From IMG/VR virus record IMGVR_UViG_3300036770_002726, positions 1 to 64,000 of that record: a stretch of 64,000 bases of DNA; one strand, 5' to 3'. This document shows, piece after piece, positions 40,541 to 48,621 of this stretch. The notes beneath the pieces were generated by a model that worked only from the letters and a program-made list of their open reading frames with translations, was not told the origin of the DNA and ran no database searches. The translations under genes were made by a program, and so were the position numbers. This DNA comes from a virus. The stretch's first letter is position 1, and each line of letters opens with the position of its first letter.

Positions 40541-41331
40541 ACGCACCGATAAGATACTTTGGCAGCAAAGGGGGATTTTACAACAAAATAATTGAACAAT
40601 TCCCCACCGAACCTTATGATATATATGTTGAACCATATGGGGGGACTTATATTGTTGGATTACAAAAACCTGAAGTTCCAGTAGAAATTTATAATGATTT
40701 GGAGCAAAATGTTTATTCATTGTATAAAGTTATTGGAGACAAAGAAATGTTTGAAGAGTTCAAACAGAAGTGTGATTTATCCTTATACTCCGAAGATTTA
40801 AGAAATGAATATAAATCTGAACTTAAAGAAGAATTATCATTGGTTGATAGAGCATTTTATTTCTTTTATGTTAATAGAACATCACATAACGGAATTGGTG
40901 GATTTTCAATGAACTCAAGTATTAGGAGAAAGATGTCAAAAGCAACATCAGATTATCTAAGTTGTATTGATAGATTACCTGAACTTCATCAAAGATTATC
41001 AAAGGTAATGATATCCAATATGGATGGTGTTAAACTTATTGAGAAATATAAGGATAAACCAAATTGTTTAATATATGCTGATCCGCCTTATCATCAATCA
41101 ACAAGAACTGGTGCAAGATATAAACAAGATATGGATGATAAACAACAAGAACAATTTGTTGAAAGTGTATTAAACTCTAAAGCAAAGATATTGATTAGTG
41201 GTTATGATTGTGAACTCTATAATAAATTAACTGAAAATGGGTTCACAAAAATTCAATTTGAAGTAAAAACAATTGATGGTAACTTCAACCCCAAAACTAA
41301 AACTGAAACCCTTTGGAAAAATTATGAATAA
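40537..41331 (+). CDS. Dam-like N6-adenine DNA methyltransferase (D12 class)
   Basis: The 264-residue protein shows APIRYFGSKGGFYNKIIEQF (motif X), YVEPYGGTYIVGLQ (motif I), IYNDLEQN (motif II) and LIYADPPYHQSTRTG (motif IV). This is the order of the alpha (D12/Dam) group. It would methylate adenine in a short site. It has no adjacent restriction gene. It forms a run with a HAD phosphatase and a C5 methyltransferase, each overlapping the next. Confidence 0.92.
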   Translation: MNAPIRYFGSKGGFYNKIIEQFPTEPYDIYVEPYGGTYIVGLQKPEVPVEIYNDLEQNVYSLYKVIGDKEMFEEFKQKCDLSLYSEDLRNEYKSELKEELSLVDRAFYFFYVNRTSHNGIGGFSMNSSIRRKMSKATSDYLSCIDRLPELHQRLSKVMISNMDGVKLIEKYKDKPNCLIYADPPYHQSTRTGARYKQDMDDKQQEQFVESVLNSKAKILISGYDCELYNKLTENGFTKIQFEVKTIDGNFNPKTKTETLWKNYE

Positions 41332-41686
41332 GATTTTTTTGATTGACATTGATGGGACAATATGTGAAGACATAAATAATGAAGATTCCCATTTATTTCC
41401 ATTTGCATTACACTTTGAAGAAAGTAGATTGATGTTAAATAAATGGTATGATGAAGGAAACATTATAACTTTTTTTACCGCAAGAGAGTCAAAAGATAGA
41501 CATATTACGGAAGATTGGTTAAGATTAAAAGGATTCAAATTCCACGGACTAATAATGGATAAACCAAGATGTAAGGATGGTCAAGAATATCATTGGATTG
41601 ATAATAGACCAGTTAAAGCAACAACATACAAAGGAACTTGGAGTGAATTAATAAAAACAGAAGCAAAAATAGAAGTGTTTAAATGA
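41324..41686 (+). CDS. HAD-like phosphatase
   Basis: The 120-residue protein starts MNKIFLIDIDGTICEDINNE (motif I DxDGT), has ITFFTARESKDR (motif II, Thr) and DKPRCKDGQEYHWIDNRPVK (motif III Lys and Asp). This small HAD fold resembles phage 3'-phosphatases and polynucleotide kinase phosphatase domains. Its place between two DNA methyltransferases suggests nucleic-acid or nucleotide work. Start at ATG 41324, overlapping the Dam-like gene by 8 nt. Confidence 0.85.
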   Translation: MNKIFLIDIDGTICEDINNEDSHLFPFALHFEESRLMLNKWYDEGNIITFFTARESKDRHITEDWLRLKGFKFHGLIMDKPRCKDGQEYHWIDNRPVKATTYKGTWSELIKTEAKIEVFK

Positions 41687-42504
41687 ATGTATTGAGTCTT
41701 TTCGATGGGATTAGTTGTGGTCAAATTGCCCTAAATAGAATTGGTATTAAGTATGAGAATTATTACTCCTCAGAAATTGATAAAAGTTCAATTAAGGTCA
41801 CACAACAAAATTATCCCAACACAATTCAATTGGGTGATATAACGGAAATTAAAGGAAGTGATTTACCACAAATTGATTTATTAATAGGTGGGTCACCTTG
41901 CCAAGGATTCTCAAAGGTAGGAAAACAATTGAATTTCAATGACCCAAGGAGTAAATTATTCTTTGAGTATGTTAGACTATTAAAAGAAACAAATCCAAAG
42001 TATTTTTTATTGGAGAATGTTGTAATGAGAGAAGAATGGCAAGATGTAATCACTGAACATCTCGGTGTGAAACCAATTAAGATTAATAGTAGATTAGTTT
42101 CAGCACAGAATAGACCAAGGCTGTATTGGACAAATATTCCAAATATAACACAACCAAAAGACTTGGGATTAAATATTTGTGATGTTATCACTCCAGACTT
42201 TAAGGACAAATATCCAAACTATTTGGATTTACCATTTTATGGTAGGGGAACAAGAAAGGATGTTGTTAAGTCATATAAAGATAAGGCATCTTGTTTAACA
42301 GCATCAATGTATAAAGGACAGGTTTCATCTTTTTGTAAAAATGAATTGGGTCAGATATACAAATATACACCACAAGATTGTGAACTATTACAAACAGTTC
42401 CATTAAATTATACAAGGGGAGTCTCAAACACAGAAAGATTTAAATTACTTGGTAATGGATGGACTATAGATGTCATAACACATATATTTAAAAATATCAA
42501 ATAA
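41683..42504 (+). CDS. C5-cytosine DNA methyltransferase (Dcm type)
   Basis: A 273-residue protein with NVLSLFDGISCGQIALNRIG (motif I), LLIGGSPCQGFSKVGKQ (catalytic Cys), YFLLENVVM (ENV), RLVSAQNRPRLYWTNI (RxR motif VIII) and a C-terminal LGNGWTIDVITHI (motif X). All main motifs are present, so it should be active. The target-recognition part is short. It resembles the DNMT3-like SAQNRxR group of phage enzymes. It ends in a strong terminator. Confidence 0.95.
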   Translation: MNVLSLFDGISCGQIALNRIGIKYENYYSSEIDKSSIKVTQQNYPNTIQLGDITEIKGSDLPQIDLLIGGSPCQGFSKVGKQLNFNDPRSKLFFEYVRLLKETNPKYFLLENVVMREEWQDVITEHLGVKPIKINSRLVSAQNRPRLYWTNIPNITQPKDLGLNICDVITPDFKDKYPNYLDLPFYGRGTRKDVVKSYKDKASCLTASMYKGQVSSFCKNELGQIYKYTPQDCELLQTVPLNYTRGVSNTERFKLLGNGWTIDVITHIFKNIK

Positions 42505-42527
42505 GGGTCAGTTATGACCCTTTTTTT
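42505..42527 (+). terminator. Rho-independent terminator
   Basis: GGGTCA (42505-42510), loop GTTA, TGACCC (42515-42520), and seven T residues. Confidence 0.9.
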
Positions 42528-42536
42528 ATTTTATTG

Positions 42537-42546
42537 GATATTTATT
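42537..42546 (+). promoter_or_regulatory. TATTTAT late-type promoter motif
   Basis: GGATATTTATTA with the core at 42539-42545, 15 nt before ATG 42561. Confidence 0.55.
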
Positions 42547-42560
42547 ATAAAAATTCCAAA

Positions 42561-43745
42561 ATGATTTTATTAGAGTCTGAAAAATATGAGTTAAGTTATT
42601 TGGTTAAAAACAAAAAGTTAACTTACAATCACGATATAACAAAAAAGTTGACAAAACTTTGGGAAGAAACAACAATTGAAGAAAGATTATTTTTAGTTGA
42701 ATTCCTATCCACAATTTATCCTAAAAAAGTTAAATTAATAAATGAGTCTAGATGGTATAACACATTAGCCGACATTATAGGTATTTTTGACCCAACTGGA
42801 GTTGTTGATATTTTGAATGGTATAAGTTATTGGAGACAAGGAGATAAGTTGTTTGCTATATTATCTTGGATTGGAGCTGTTCCTGGATTAGGTGATTTGA
42901 TAGCAAAACCAATAATTGGTGTTATGAAAATAGGTTCAACATCAACAAAAGCATTCAAAGCCGCAGTTGAGGCTGGTAATGCGGCTAAAATAGCTGAAAC
43001 AGCATCAAAAGCTGGTGGTAAAGTTTCTTCTTTTGTTAAAGGTGCTTACACTTGGGGTGATAATTTGGTTAGTGTATTAAGAAAAACTGTGGGAAGAGTT
43101 CCTATTGGGTTACCTTTTTTAGCAGGTGGGGCGACATTATCAGGTAAAGGATTCGTTAGAACTGTTGAGGAATGGGTTAATCTTTTTAAATCGGCATCGT
43201 CCCAAATGAAAGGAGCTGATGATGTTTATAAAGCCGTGTTACAAGGTTCTAAACCATTAACTGCAGTTGAAAAAGAATTATTGTTAAAACAATTAGAAAA
43301 ACAAAGTATTACAGCATTCAGAACATATAAAGGTACTGGACAAAACTTTACCGAAAAATATATTTCAGGTGGATTAGGAAGAATTTGGGGTAATCGAGCA
43401 ACAAGGTCTTTAATGACTAGAACAAAATCATATTTAGGTTTCTTGGATTATTTAGGTATTGGTAATTTTGATACCGATCCTGAAGATTTAATTAAAAAAA
43501 TACCAAATGTTGAACAAAAATTAGAAGAATATGGTAAAACACCTCAAGGAAAGAAAAATTTTGAAGATGATTTTGGTAGTGTAACAAATGTAATACCACC
43601 AGGATTAACTGCTGACGAATATGAAAAAATAAAGCATAAAATAGTAGCACCAAGTAGTGGAAAAGTTGGAGGATTTGATATATCGGATGCTTTAGGACAA
43701 AGTTCAAATCCTATAATTTCATTATTTGCAACAGTATTAAAATAA
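42561..43745 (+). CDS. Tagged protein with pre-toxin-like hydrophobic region
   Basis: The 394-residue protein has a longer N-terminal part ending in KLINESRWYN near residue 62, matching I-N-E. Then comes FDPTGVVDILNGISYWRQGD, KLFAILSWIGAVPGLGDLIA and KPIIGVMKIG, resembling the hydrophobic pre-toxin segment of bacterial polymorphic toxins, where a D..D...G.....PG.GD pattern precedes the toxin domain. A second hydrophobic segment (VPIGLPFLAGGATLSG) follows. The C-terminal 180 residues are basic and unrecognised. It could be a virion or membrane-active protein. Confidence 0.6.
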   Translation: MILLESEKYELSYLVKNKKLTYNHDITKKLTKLWEETTIEERLFLVEFLSTIYPKKVKLINESRWYNTLADIIGIFDPTGVVDILNGISYWRQGDKLFAILSWIGAVPGLGDLIAKPIIGVMKIGSTSTKAFKAAVEAGNAAKIAETASKAGGKVSSFVKGAYTWGDNLVSVLRKTVGRVPIGLPFLAGGATLSGKGFVRTVEEWVNLFKSASSQMKGADDVYKAVLQGSKPLTAVEKELLLKQLEKQSITAFRTYKGTGQNFTEKYISGGLGRIWGNRATRSLMTRTKSYLGFLDYLGIGNFDTDPEDLIKKIPNVEQKLEEYGKTPQGKKNFEDDFGSVTNVIPPGLTADEYEKIKHKIVAPSSGKVGGFDISDALGQSSNPIISLFATVLK

Positions 43746-43751
43746 AAAACA

Positions 43752-45416
43752 ATGATTAAAAAACGAAAAAACCTCTTAATTGAAAGTGGTATAAGGGACA
43801 TAAAAGATTTAGCTAATCGATATAGAGATGGTGGAGCAAAAATATATTTTCATCAAGATTTGGATGGTGTTACTACGGCTTTAGCTATGAAAAAGTATTT
43901 GGAAAGATATGGGATTGAAACAGTAGATGCTGAAGTTATACAATATGGAACATCAGAATTTGCGATTAAGAAACCAGATGCTAGTGGTAAAATTATGCCA
44001 GTATTGGTAGATTTTGCACATGGTAAACCTATGTTTTTAATTCATACGGATCACCACGATACACAAGCTGGGACTGAATTTACCAAATCAAAACAATTTT
44101 CACATTCAAGGTCAAATGTTAGAACAATATCTGATGTAATATCCCCAAACGATTTATTTTATGGAACGGATATTCAAGCAATATCAACAATTGATAGTGC
44201 GGATTTTATTAGATATAATATTACACCGCAGGATATTCTAAATTTTAATTTTAGAGATTCTAGTAATAAGAATAGATTTATGCTTATGTTTATTGTTAAT
44301 AAATGGTTATTGGCATACAAAAGTAAGAATAGATTTTTGGAAACATTAGTATTGGATTGTACCCCATCCGCAATAAATATTTATTTGAAAATAAAAGAAT
44401 TAGTTGGTGGTAGTTTTGATGAAAAATCTCAAGAATTATTAGAAAATCAAATTCATTATATTGAAAATAGAAAAACAGATAAAGACATTGATGTTGATGA
44501 TAAAATTATCTTCCAATATGGAATTGGGTATTCAAAACCGACTGGTTCTTATGACAGATATACCCCATTCATTAATAATCCAGATGGTGATTTCTTAATA
44601 ACAGCATTTCCGATGGGGATGGTTCAAGTATCTTGTAATCCATTTAAGACAGATAGAGCATTGAAAGGTATTAATTTAGGTAAAATTAAAGATGAAGTAT
44701 TGAGTGAATTTGAAACTGAACTTAAAAATATTAAAGTTAGTCTATCATCTTTAAAATGGATTTCGGAAAGTGACCCAGGGTTTACTGAAGAATCAGTTGG
44801 TTTCACATATAGAGATTTAAAAGCATTGTATGGTAACGATTATGTAATCCAAGATGTAAGTGAAGAGGAATTACAAAATATAATGAATCAACATTTTGAT
44901 AAATTATCAGAAGAAGAAAAAGAAATATTAGATGATATCTATATAACTGGTTGGGACATTGTACTTAGAAATAGTGGTGGACATAGATGTATAACCAATA
45001 TTTCAGGTTTAAATTATTTGGTTAGGTCTAAAAGACCACCAGAAAAGGAACAAAAAACATCTAAAAAAACTAATGATGAAGATAAGATTATTAAAGTTGA
45101 TATTAATGATTTAATTATTGAAAATATAGAACTTAATACATCGTTATTTAAAATGAAACGAGGGAAAAAACAACCTTTAGATAATGGTTCTTACTATATT
45201 GATACAATGAGAAGTGTTGTCAAAGTTAAAGATGGTGTTGTTGTTAAAATAACCAAATATAATCCATTTGGTGTTAAGAAAGATGAAACACCATATGTTG
45301 GATTTGTTAAACGAATTGCGGAATCATTTAAGGCTAGATTAATTCAAATGATACAAAGTGAAAATGTTAATGAAAACTATTTTAGGAATATAATTAAAAA
45401 AGTAATCAGAGGTTAA
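43752..45416 (+). CDS. DHH-family phosphoesterase (RecJ-like), tagged
   Basis: The 554-residue protein starts MIKKRKNLLIESGIRDIKDL, with L-I-E at residues 9-11. It has YFHQDLDGVTTALAMKKYLE (D-x-D-G motif near residue 35), VLVDFAHGK, IHTDHHDTQAG (the DHH motif near residue 98), and NSGGHRCITNISG (the DHHA1 GGH motif near residue 408). Such enzymes cleave single-stranded DNA, oligoribonucleotides or cyclic dinucleotides. A long linker and a C-terminal domain with SENVNENYFRNIIKKVIRG follow. If packaged, it could act on host DNA or on signalling nucleotides immediately after entry. That use is inference. Confidence 0.8.
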   Translation: MIKKRKNLLIESGIRDIKDLANRYRDGGAKIYFHQDLDGVTTALAMKKYLERYGIETVDAEVIQYGTSEFAIKKPDASGKIMPVLVDFAHGKPMFLIHTDHHDTQAGTEFTKSKQFSHSRSNVRTISDVISPNDLFYGTDIQAISTIDSADFIRYNITPQDILNFNFRDSSNKNRFMLMFIVNKWLLAYKSKNRFLETLVLDCTPSAINIYLKIKELVGGSFDEKSQELLENQIHYIENRKTDKDIDVDDKIIFQYGIGYSKPTGSYDRYTPFINNPDGDFLITAFPMGMVQVSCNPFKTDRALKGINLGKIKDEVLSEFETELKNIKVSLSSLKWISESDPGFTEESVGFTYRDLKALYGNDYVIQDVSEEELQNIMNQHFDKLSEEEKEILDDIYITGWDIVLRNSGGHRCITNISGLNYLVRSKRPPEKEQKTSKKTNDEDKIIKVDINDLIIENIELNTSLFKMKRGKKQPLDNGSYYIDTMRSVVKVKDGVVVKITKYNPFGVKKDETPYVGFVKRIAESFKARLIQMIQSENVNENYFRNIIKKVIRG

Positions 45417-45418
45417 GA

Positions 45419-45766
45419 TTAAAGGGGGAATAATACATTATCCCCCTTTTTTATTCCTAATTTTTTACAAGTCCCACCTCTAACTTCAAGTATAAAGTTT
45501 CCTTCACCACAATAATTTTTATGTGATTCATCAGTCATTGGTTGACAATTGTGATGTATTTTGGTGATTACATCATTATCAATAAAGATAATATCAAGAG
45601 GGATAATACAATTTTTCATCCAAAAACAATGTTCTTGGTTTCTCATAACAAATAACATTCCATTGAATGTTTTGTCGAAGGTTTTATTCATCATTCCTTC
45701 TTGAGTTTCTTTGGGTGATGTTTGAATTTTTACCTTGAAAATGTTGTCATTTATACTTAACTTCAT
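45419..45766 (-). CDS. DUF192 family protein
   Basis: The 115-residue protein has EGMMNKTFDKTFNGMLFVMR, then HCFWMKNCIIPLDIIFIDND and a C-terminal LEVRGGTCKKLGIKKGD, the DUF192 pattern. Function of the family is not known. It usually has a signal peptide in bacteria, absent here. The start is 4 nt from a TATTTAT on the minus strand, which is too close to be its promoter in the usual sense. Confidence 0.88.
   Translation of the reverse strand: MKLSINDNIFKVKIQTSPKETQEGMMNKTFDKTFNGMLFVMRNQEHCFWMKNCIIPLDIIFIDNDVITKIHHNCQPMTDESHKNYCGEGNFILEVRGGTCKKLGIKKGDNVLFPL
45421..45453. terminator. Bidirectional terminator overlapping DUF192 end
   Basis: AAAGGGGGAATAAT and ATTATCCCCCTTT form a hairpin with one bulged A and a loop of 3-4 nt, with a T run after it on the + strand and A residues before it. 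The minus-strand coding end lies inside it. Confidence 0.85.
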
Positions 45767-45792
45767 ATATATAAATATAATAAAAAATTATT

Positions 45793-46179
45793 ATGGGAAA
45801 TTGTGCAGGTATTTTATTAAAATATAAAAATCATTGTTTATTATGTAAACGGAGTCAGAAAGGGAGTTTACCTGGTATTTGGTCAGTTCCTGGAGGACAT
45901 TTGGAGAAAGGAGAGGATATTCAAGATGGTGCTGTAAGGGAGTTTAAGGAAGAGACTGGATATCAGATTGTTGATAACTTGGATTATGTAGCAACATTGA
46001 ATGGCGGGTCAAAAATGAAATTCTATTTGTTCTTATATGAGATTGATAAAAAGATAAATATTGATTTGGATGATGCTCAAGATGGGTATGAACACGAGGA
46101 ATGTGGGTGGTTTACCAAAAAAACTTTACCTAAAAAGGTAGAAAATCAACTTTTTTTTATAATAAATAAGATTTTTTGA
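45793..46179 (+). CDS. NUDIX hydrolase
   Basis: The 128-residue protein has the Nudix box GHLEKGEDIQDGAVREFKEE followed by TGY (residues 35-57), preceded by GSLPGIWSVPGG. Such enzymes hydrolyse nucleoside diphosphate derivatives such as oxidised dNTPs or dinucleotide polyphosphates. Substrate unknown. It is divergent from the DUF192 gene and followed by a terminator. Confidence 0.93.
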   Translation: MGNCAGILLKYKNHCLLCKRSQKGSLPGIWSVPGGHLEKGEDIQDGAVREFKEETGYQIVDNLDYVATLNGGSKMKFYLFLYEIDKKINIDLDDAQDGYEHEECGWFTKKTLPKKVENQLFFIINKIF

Positions 46180-46245
46180 AAAATTCAATATATTTATATT
46201 TCACAAATCCCCAACTTCCCTTTCTTATGTTGGTCAATATATAGA

Positions 46246-46280
46246 ACTCCGATAATTGTAAAAAATTATTGGAGTTTTTT
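46246..46280 (+). terminator. Rho-independent terminator
   Basis: ACTCCGATAATT (46246-46257) pairs with AATTATTGGAGT (46264-46275), with one G-T pair, followed by a T run. Confidence 0.85.
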
Positions 46281-46293
46281 GTTTTTTATTTAT

Positions 46294-46301
46294 ATATTTA
46301 T
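46294..46301 (+). promoter_or_regulatory. TATTTAT late-type promoter motif
   Basis: TATATATTTATCC with the core at 46295-46301, 13 nt before ATG 46315. Confidence 0.55.
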
Positions 46302-46314
46302 CCAAAACTGAATT

Positions 46315-46752
46315 ATGAAAAAAACTATCAGATTATCTGAAACAGATTTAAGTAGATTAGCTCAAATTATATCTGAAGAATATCCTGAAATAAATTATGG
46401 TGGTTGTGGTGTTTTCGCAAGAGCGTTTCACAATGTTACCAAATTACCATATGTTTTAATTATTGATGATGGATTACCAGATGAAGACCCACCAATACAC
46501 GTTATGATTAAATTACCTAATGGTAAATTATTTGATGGGGAAGGAATTAAAACAAAACAAGAAGTTAAAGAATATTACAAATATGATTTGGAAGGTAAAT
46601 TGATATTCCTTGAAGATGTTGATGGTTCAATTTTGGATAATTATTATGAAGAACTTGGAAGTGGATTATTTACACATTGCCATAAAGATGATTATGATGA
46701 TATTTTTAATATTATTAAAAGTGTGATGGAGGGAATCTCAAAATCTTCATAA
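46315..46752 (+). CDS. Tagged protein with papain-like catalytic pattern
   Basis: The 145-residue protein has MKKTIRLSETDLSRLAQIIS followed by EE, a tag of the same type as 1928 and 35835. The mature part starts NYGGCGVFARAFHNVTKLPY, and then has DPPIHVMIKLPNGKLFDGEG. The order Cys, His, Asp in GCGVFA, HVMI and LFDGEG resembles small papain-like cysteine peptidases. The fold assignment is by pattern only. A terminator follows the gene, so it is a single-gene unit with its own late promoter. Confidence 0.7.
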   Translation: MKKTIRLSETDLSRLAQIISEEYPEINYGGCGVFARAFHNVTKLPYVLIIDDGLPDEDPPIHVMIKLPNGKLFDGEGIKTKQEVKEYYKYDLEGKLIFLEDVDGSILDNYYEELGSGLFTHCHKDDYDDIFNIIKSVMEGISKSS

Positions 46753-46768
46753 TTTACAAAACAAAAAA

Positions 46769-46795
46769 ACTCCAATAATTTATTGGAGTTTTTTT
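46769..46795 (+). terminator. Rho-independent terminator
   Basis: ACTCCAAT and ATTGGAGT flank a 5-nt loop and are followed by T residues. It is nearly the same as the hairpin at 46246. Confidence 0.85.
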
Positions 46796-46867
46796 GTTTT
46801 TATTAAAAATCTTTTCTTATTATTGTGTAATAATTGAACCTAAAAAACATTTACACAAATTTTTATT

Positions 46868-47110
46868 ATGATATACGCAAAAGTAATATTTTGGTCAAAC
46901 GACATTAAGGATTTAGATATTGTATTACCATATCCACCAAGAATAGGTGAAAATCTTGAATTCCCAATTGGAACTATCAAATATAACAATGGAGTTGAAC
47001 TTGAAGATAGGTCATTCAAGATTTCTCATATTGATTGGGAGTTTACAGAAATTTTAATGAAACCCAAATATAAGTTTGATAAATTATCAATTTATGTTGA
47101 ATGTCCGTAG
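46868..47110 (+). CDS. Small hypothetical protein
   Basis: An 80-residue beta-rich protein (MIYAKVIFWSNDIKDLDIVL). No family recognised. It lies between a terminator and a region with a repeated leader element. Confidence 0.6.
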   Translation: MIYAKVIFWSNDIKDLDIVLPYPPRIGENLEFPIGTIKYNNGVELEDRSFKISHIDWEFTEILMKPKYKFDKLSIYVECP

Positions 47111-47150
47111 AATTAATCATAACCAAAATAAATCCCAATAAAAAAATAAT

Positions 47151-47196
47151 CAAACTTGGAACTTAATGGTTGTTTGATTGGTTATATTAGTATTGA
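47151..47196 (+). promoter_or_regulatory. Variant of the CTTGGAACTAATGG leader element
   Basis: AACTTGGAACTTAATGGTTG, then TTTGATTGG and TTATATTAGTATTG, partly matching the elements at 31483 and 31969. It supports the 47222 start. Confidence 0.4.
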
Positions 47197-47221
47197 ATCA
47201 CTTAATAAAAAACACAATCAT

Positions 47222-47458
47222 ATGACTACTGAAAAAACATTGGGACAGATTTTACTAAGTAAAAGCAATGGTTTATTTGTTAATGACAAAGGTGAATACA
47301 TCTATGTTGTTAGATACTACAATAACAACAAATTGAAGTATCAGGTTATCTTTTCTAAAAGTTTGACTGAGATGGCAAGAAAACCAGCATTGAACACCAT
47401 TGTTGAGAAGAAAGTGTTGAAATTAATTAACGATGAAAATTATCAATTGGTAAAATAA
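47222..47458 (+). CDS. Small hypothetical protein
   Basis: A 78-residue basic protein (MTTEKTLGQILLSKSNGLFV) with a strand YIYVVRYYNNNKLKYQVIF. I use ATG 47222. The longer frame from 47156 would include the repeated leader element. Function unknown. Confidence 0.6.
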   Translation: MTTEKTLGQILLSKSNGLFVNDKGEYIYVVRYYNNNKLKYQVIFSKSLTEMARKPALNTIVEKKVLKLINDENYQLVK

Positions 47459-47476
47459 TTAAAAAAAATTTAAAAT

Positions 47477-47701
47477 ATGAACTTATTAAAATTGTTTCTC
47501 CCTAAAGAGAAAATGCAAACCATTACAGAAGTTGAAAGTTGGACTGTAACTTGGTATGTAAAAACGGGATGGTCAGATGATACACGAAGACAAGCAAAGG
47601 TTTTCATTAAAAATGAAGATGCGAAAGAATTTGAAAAACAATTACTTGAACAAGCTAAATTCATAGGATGTTGGATAAAAACCAATTTAACTAAGAATTA
47701 A
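47477..47701 (+). CDS. Small hypothetical protein
   Basis: A 74-residue protein (MNLLKLFLPKEKMQTITEVE) with a beta part (SWTVTWYVKTGW) and a helix. It resembles 48349 in having a SWNC/SWTV strand. Function unknown. Confidence 0.6.
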   Translation: MNLLKLFLPKEKMQTITEVESWTVTWYVKTGWSDDTRRQAKVFIKNEDAKEFEKQLLEQAKFIGCWIKTNLTKN

Positions 47702-47715
47702 AAAATAAAATTATT

Positions 47716-47949
47716 ATGAAAGTAGAAGAAGCTGAAAACTGGAATAATGTTCACTATAGAATGAATCAAGAAGGATTCCACTATTGTTTCAAACATTACT
47801 CCTCTTTCAAAGAAATAGAGGATGAAAAATTCCACGAGTTAAGACAAAAATACTTGGAAGTCGCCAAAGAATTGGAGGAATATGTCAAAAACAAAGTCAA
47901 TGAAGCAAATTGGGAATTAGAATATGATGACGATGAAGACGAATATTGA
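47716..47949 (+). CDS. Small acidic hypothetical protein
   Basis: A 77-residue protein (MKVEEAENWNNVHYRMNQEG) with a helical middle and an acidic tail (ELEYDDDEDEY). It overlaps the SmpB gene by 26 nt. Function unknown. Confidence 0.6.
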   Translation: MKVEEAENWNNVHYRMNQEGFHYCFKHYSSFKEIEDEKFHELRQKYLEVAKELEEYVKNKVNEANWELEYDDDEDEY

Positions 47950-48355
47950 AAATAGAAAAACCAAATTTGAATATACATTCCTTGAAACTTATCAAGCAGG
48001 TATTGTATTGACAGGAATGGAAGTTAAATCAATCCGTAATGGAAATGCAAATTTAACTGACACATATTGTTATTTCAAAGACCAAGAATTGTTTGTTAAA
48101 AATATTTCAATATCTTTACCAAATGGGGAACCAAAAAGGGAAAGAAAGTTGTTATTAAAGAAATCTGAGCTTAATAAATTGAAATCAAAACTTATTAATG
48201 GTTTAACAATTGTCCCCACCAAAATTTATGTTAATGATAGAGGATTGGTTAAAGTTGAAATAGTTTTGGCACAAGGGAAGAAGATTCACGATAAGAGAGA
48301 AACAATTAAAGAAAGAGATATTCAAAGAGAACTTCAAAATAAATCAAAATGGTAA
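47924..48355 (+). CDS. smpB: SmpB-like tmRNA-binding protein
   Basis: The protein of up to 143 residues has NRKTKFEYTFLETYQAGIVL, TGMEVKSIRNGNANLTDTYC and LFVKNISISLPNGEPKRERK, then LLLKKSELNKLKSKLINGLT and KVEIVLAQGKKIHDKRETIK. This is the SmpB pattern of an OB-like barrel and a basic C-terminal tail (RETIKERDIQREL). SmpB brings tmRNA to stalled ribosomes. No tmRNA is visible nearby. Phage-encoded SmpB is uncommon. ATG 47933 gives a start closer to the family (MKTNIENRKT). Confidence 0.9.
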   Translation: MMTMKTNIENRKTKFEYTFLETYQAGIVLTGMEVKSIRNGNANLTDTYCYFKDQELFVKNISISLPNGEPKRERKLLLKKSELNKLKSKLINGLTIVPTKIYVNDRGLVKVEIVLAQGKKIHDKRETIKERDIQRELQNKSKW

Positions 48356-48621
48356 CTAAAAAAGTTATAAATAAAACCACATTCATTCAAAAAGTTGAAA
48401 ATCGTACATTGAGTTGGAATTGTAGAAAAAACAATTTTCACATACAAATTGAAAGATATGGTTTAAGTTGGTATATTTTAGCTCACAGAAAAAAAGATGA
48501 TGTTTATTGGAACTCTTTATGGACTGAAATGTGTTGGAATAATTTAGAAGATGCAATGGAATTCGCAAGTAAATTTAATTACAATAAAATAACTCAGACA
48601 AATGAACACAACAATGTATAA
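48349..48621 (+). CDS. Small hypothetical protein
   Basis: A 90-residue basic protein (MVTKKVINKTTFIQKVENRT) with Trp- and Cys-containing strands (SWNCRKNNFHIQIERYG, SLWTEMCWNN). It overlaps SmpB and the next gene. Function unknown. Confidence 0.6.
   Translation: MVTKKVINKTTFIQKVENRTLSWNCRKNNFHIQIERYGLSWYILAHRKKDDVYWNSLWTEMCWNNLEDAMEFASKFNYNKITQTNEHNNV

Noticed and set aside
45771-45777. TATTTAT on the minus strand as promoter for the DUF192 gene
   Set aside because: Only 4 nt from the start codon, unlike the 11-22 nt of most of the other sites.
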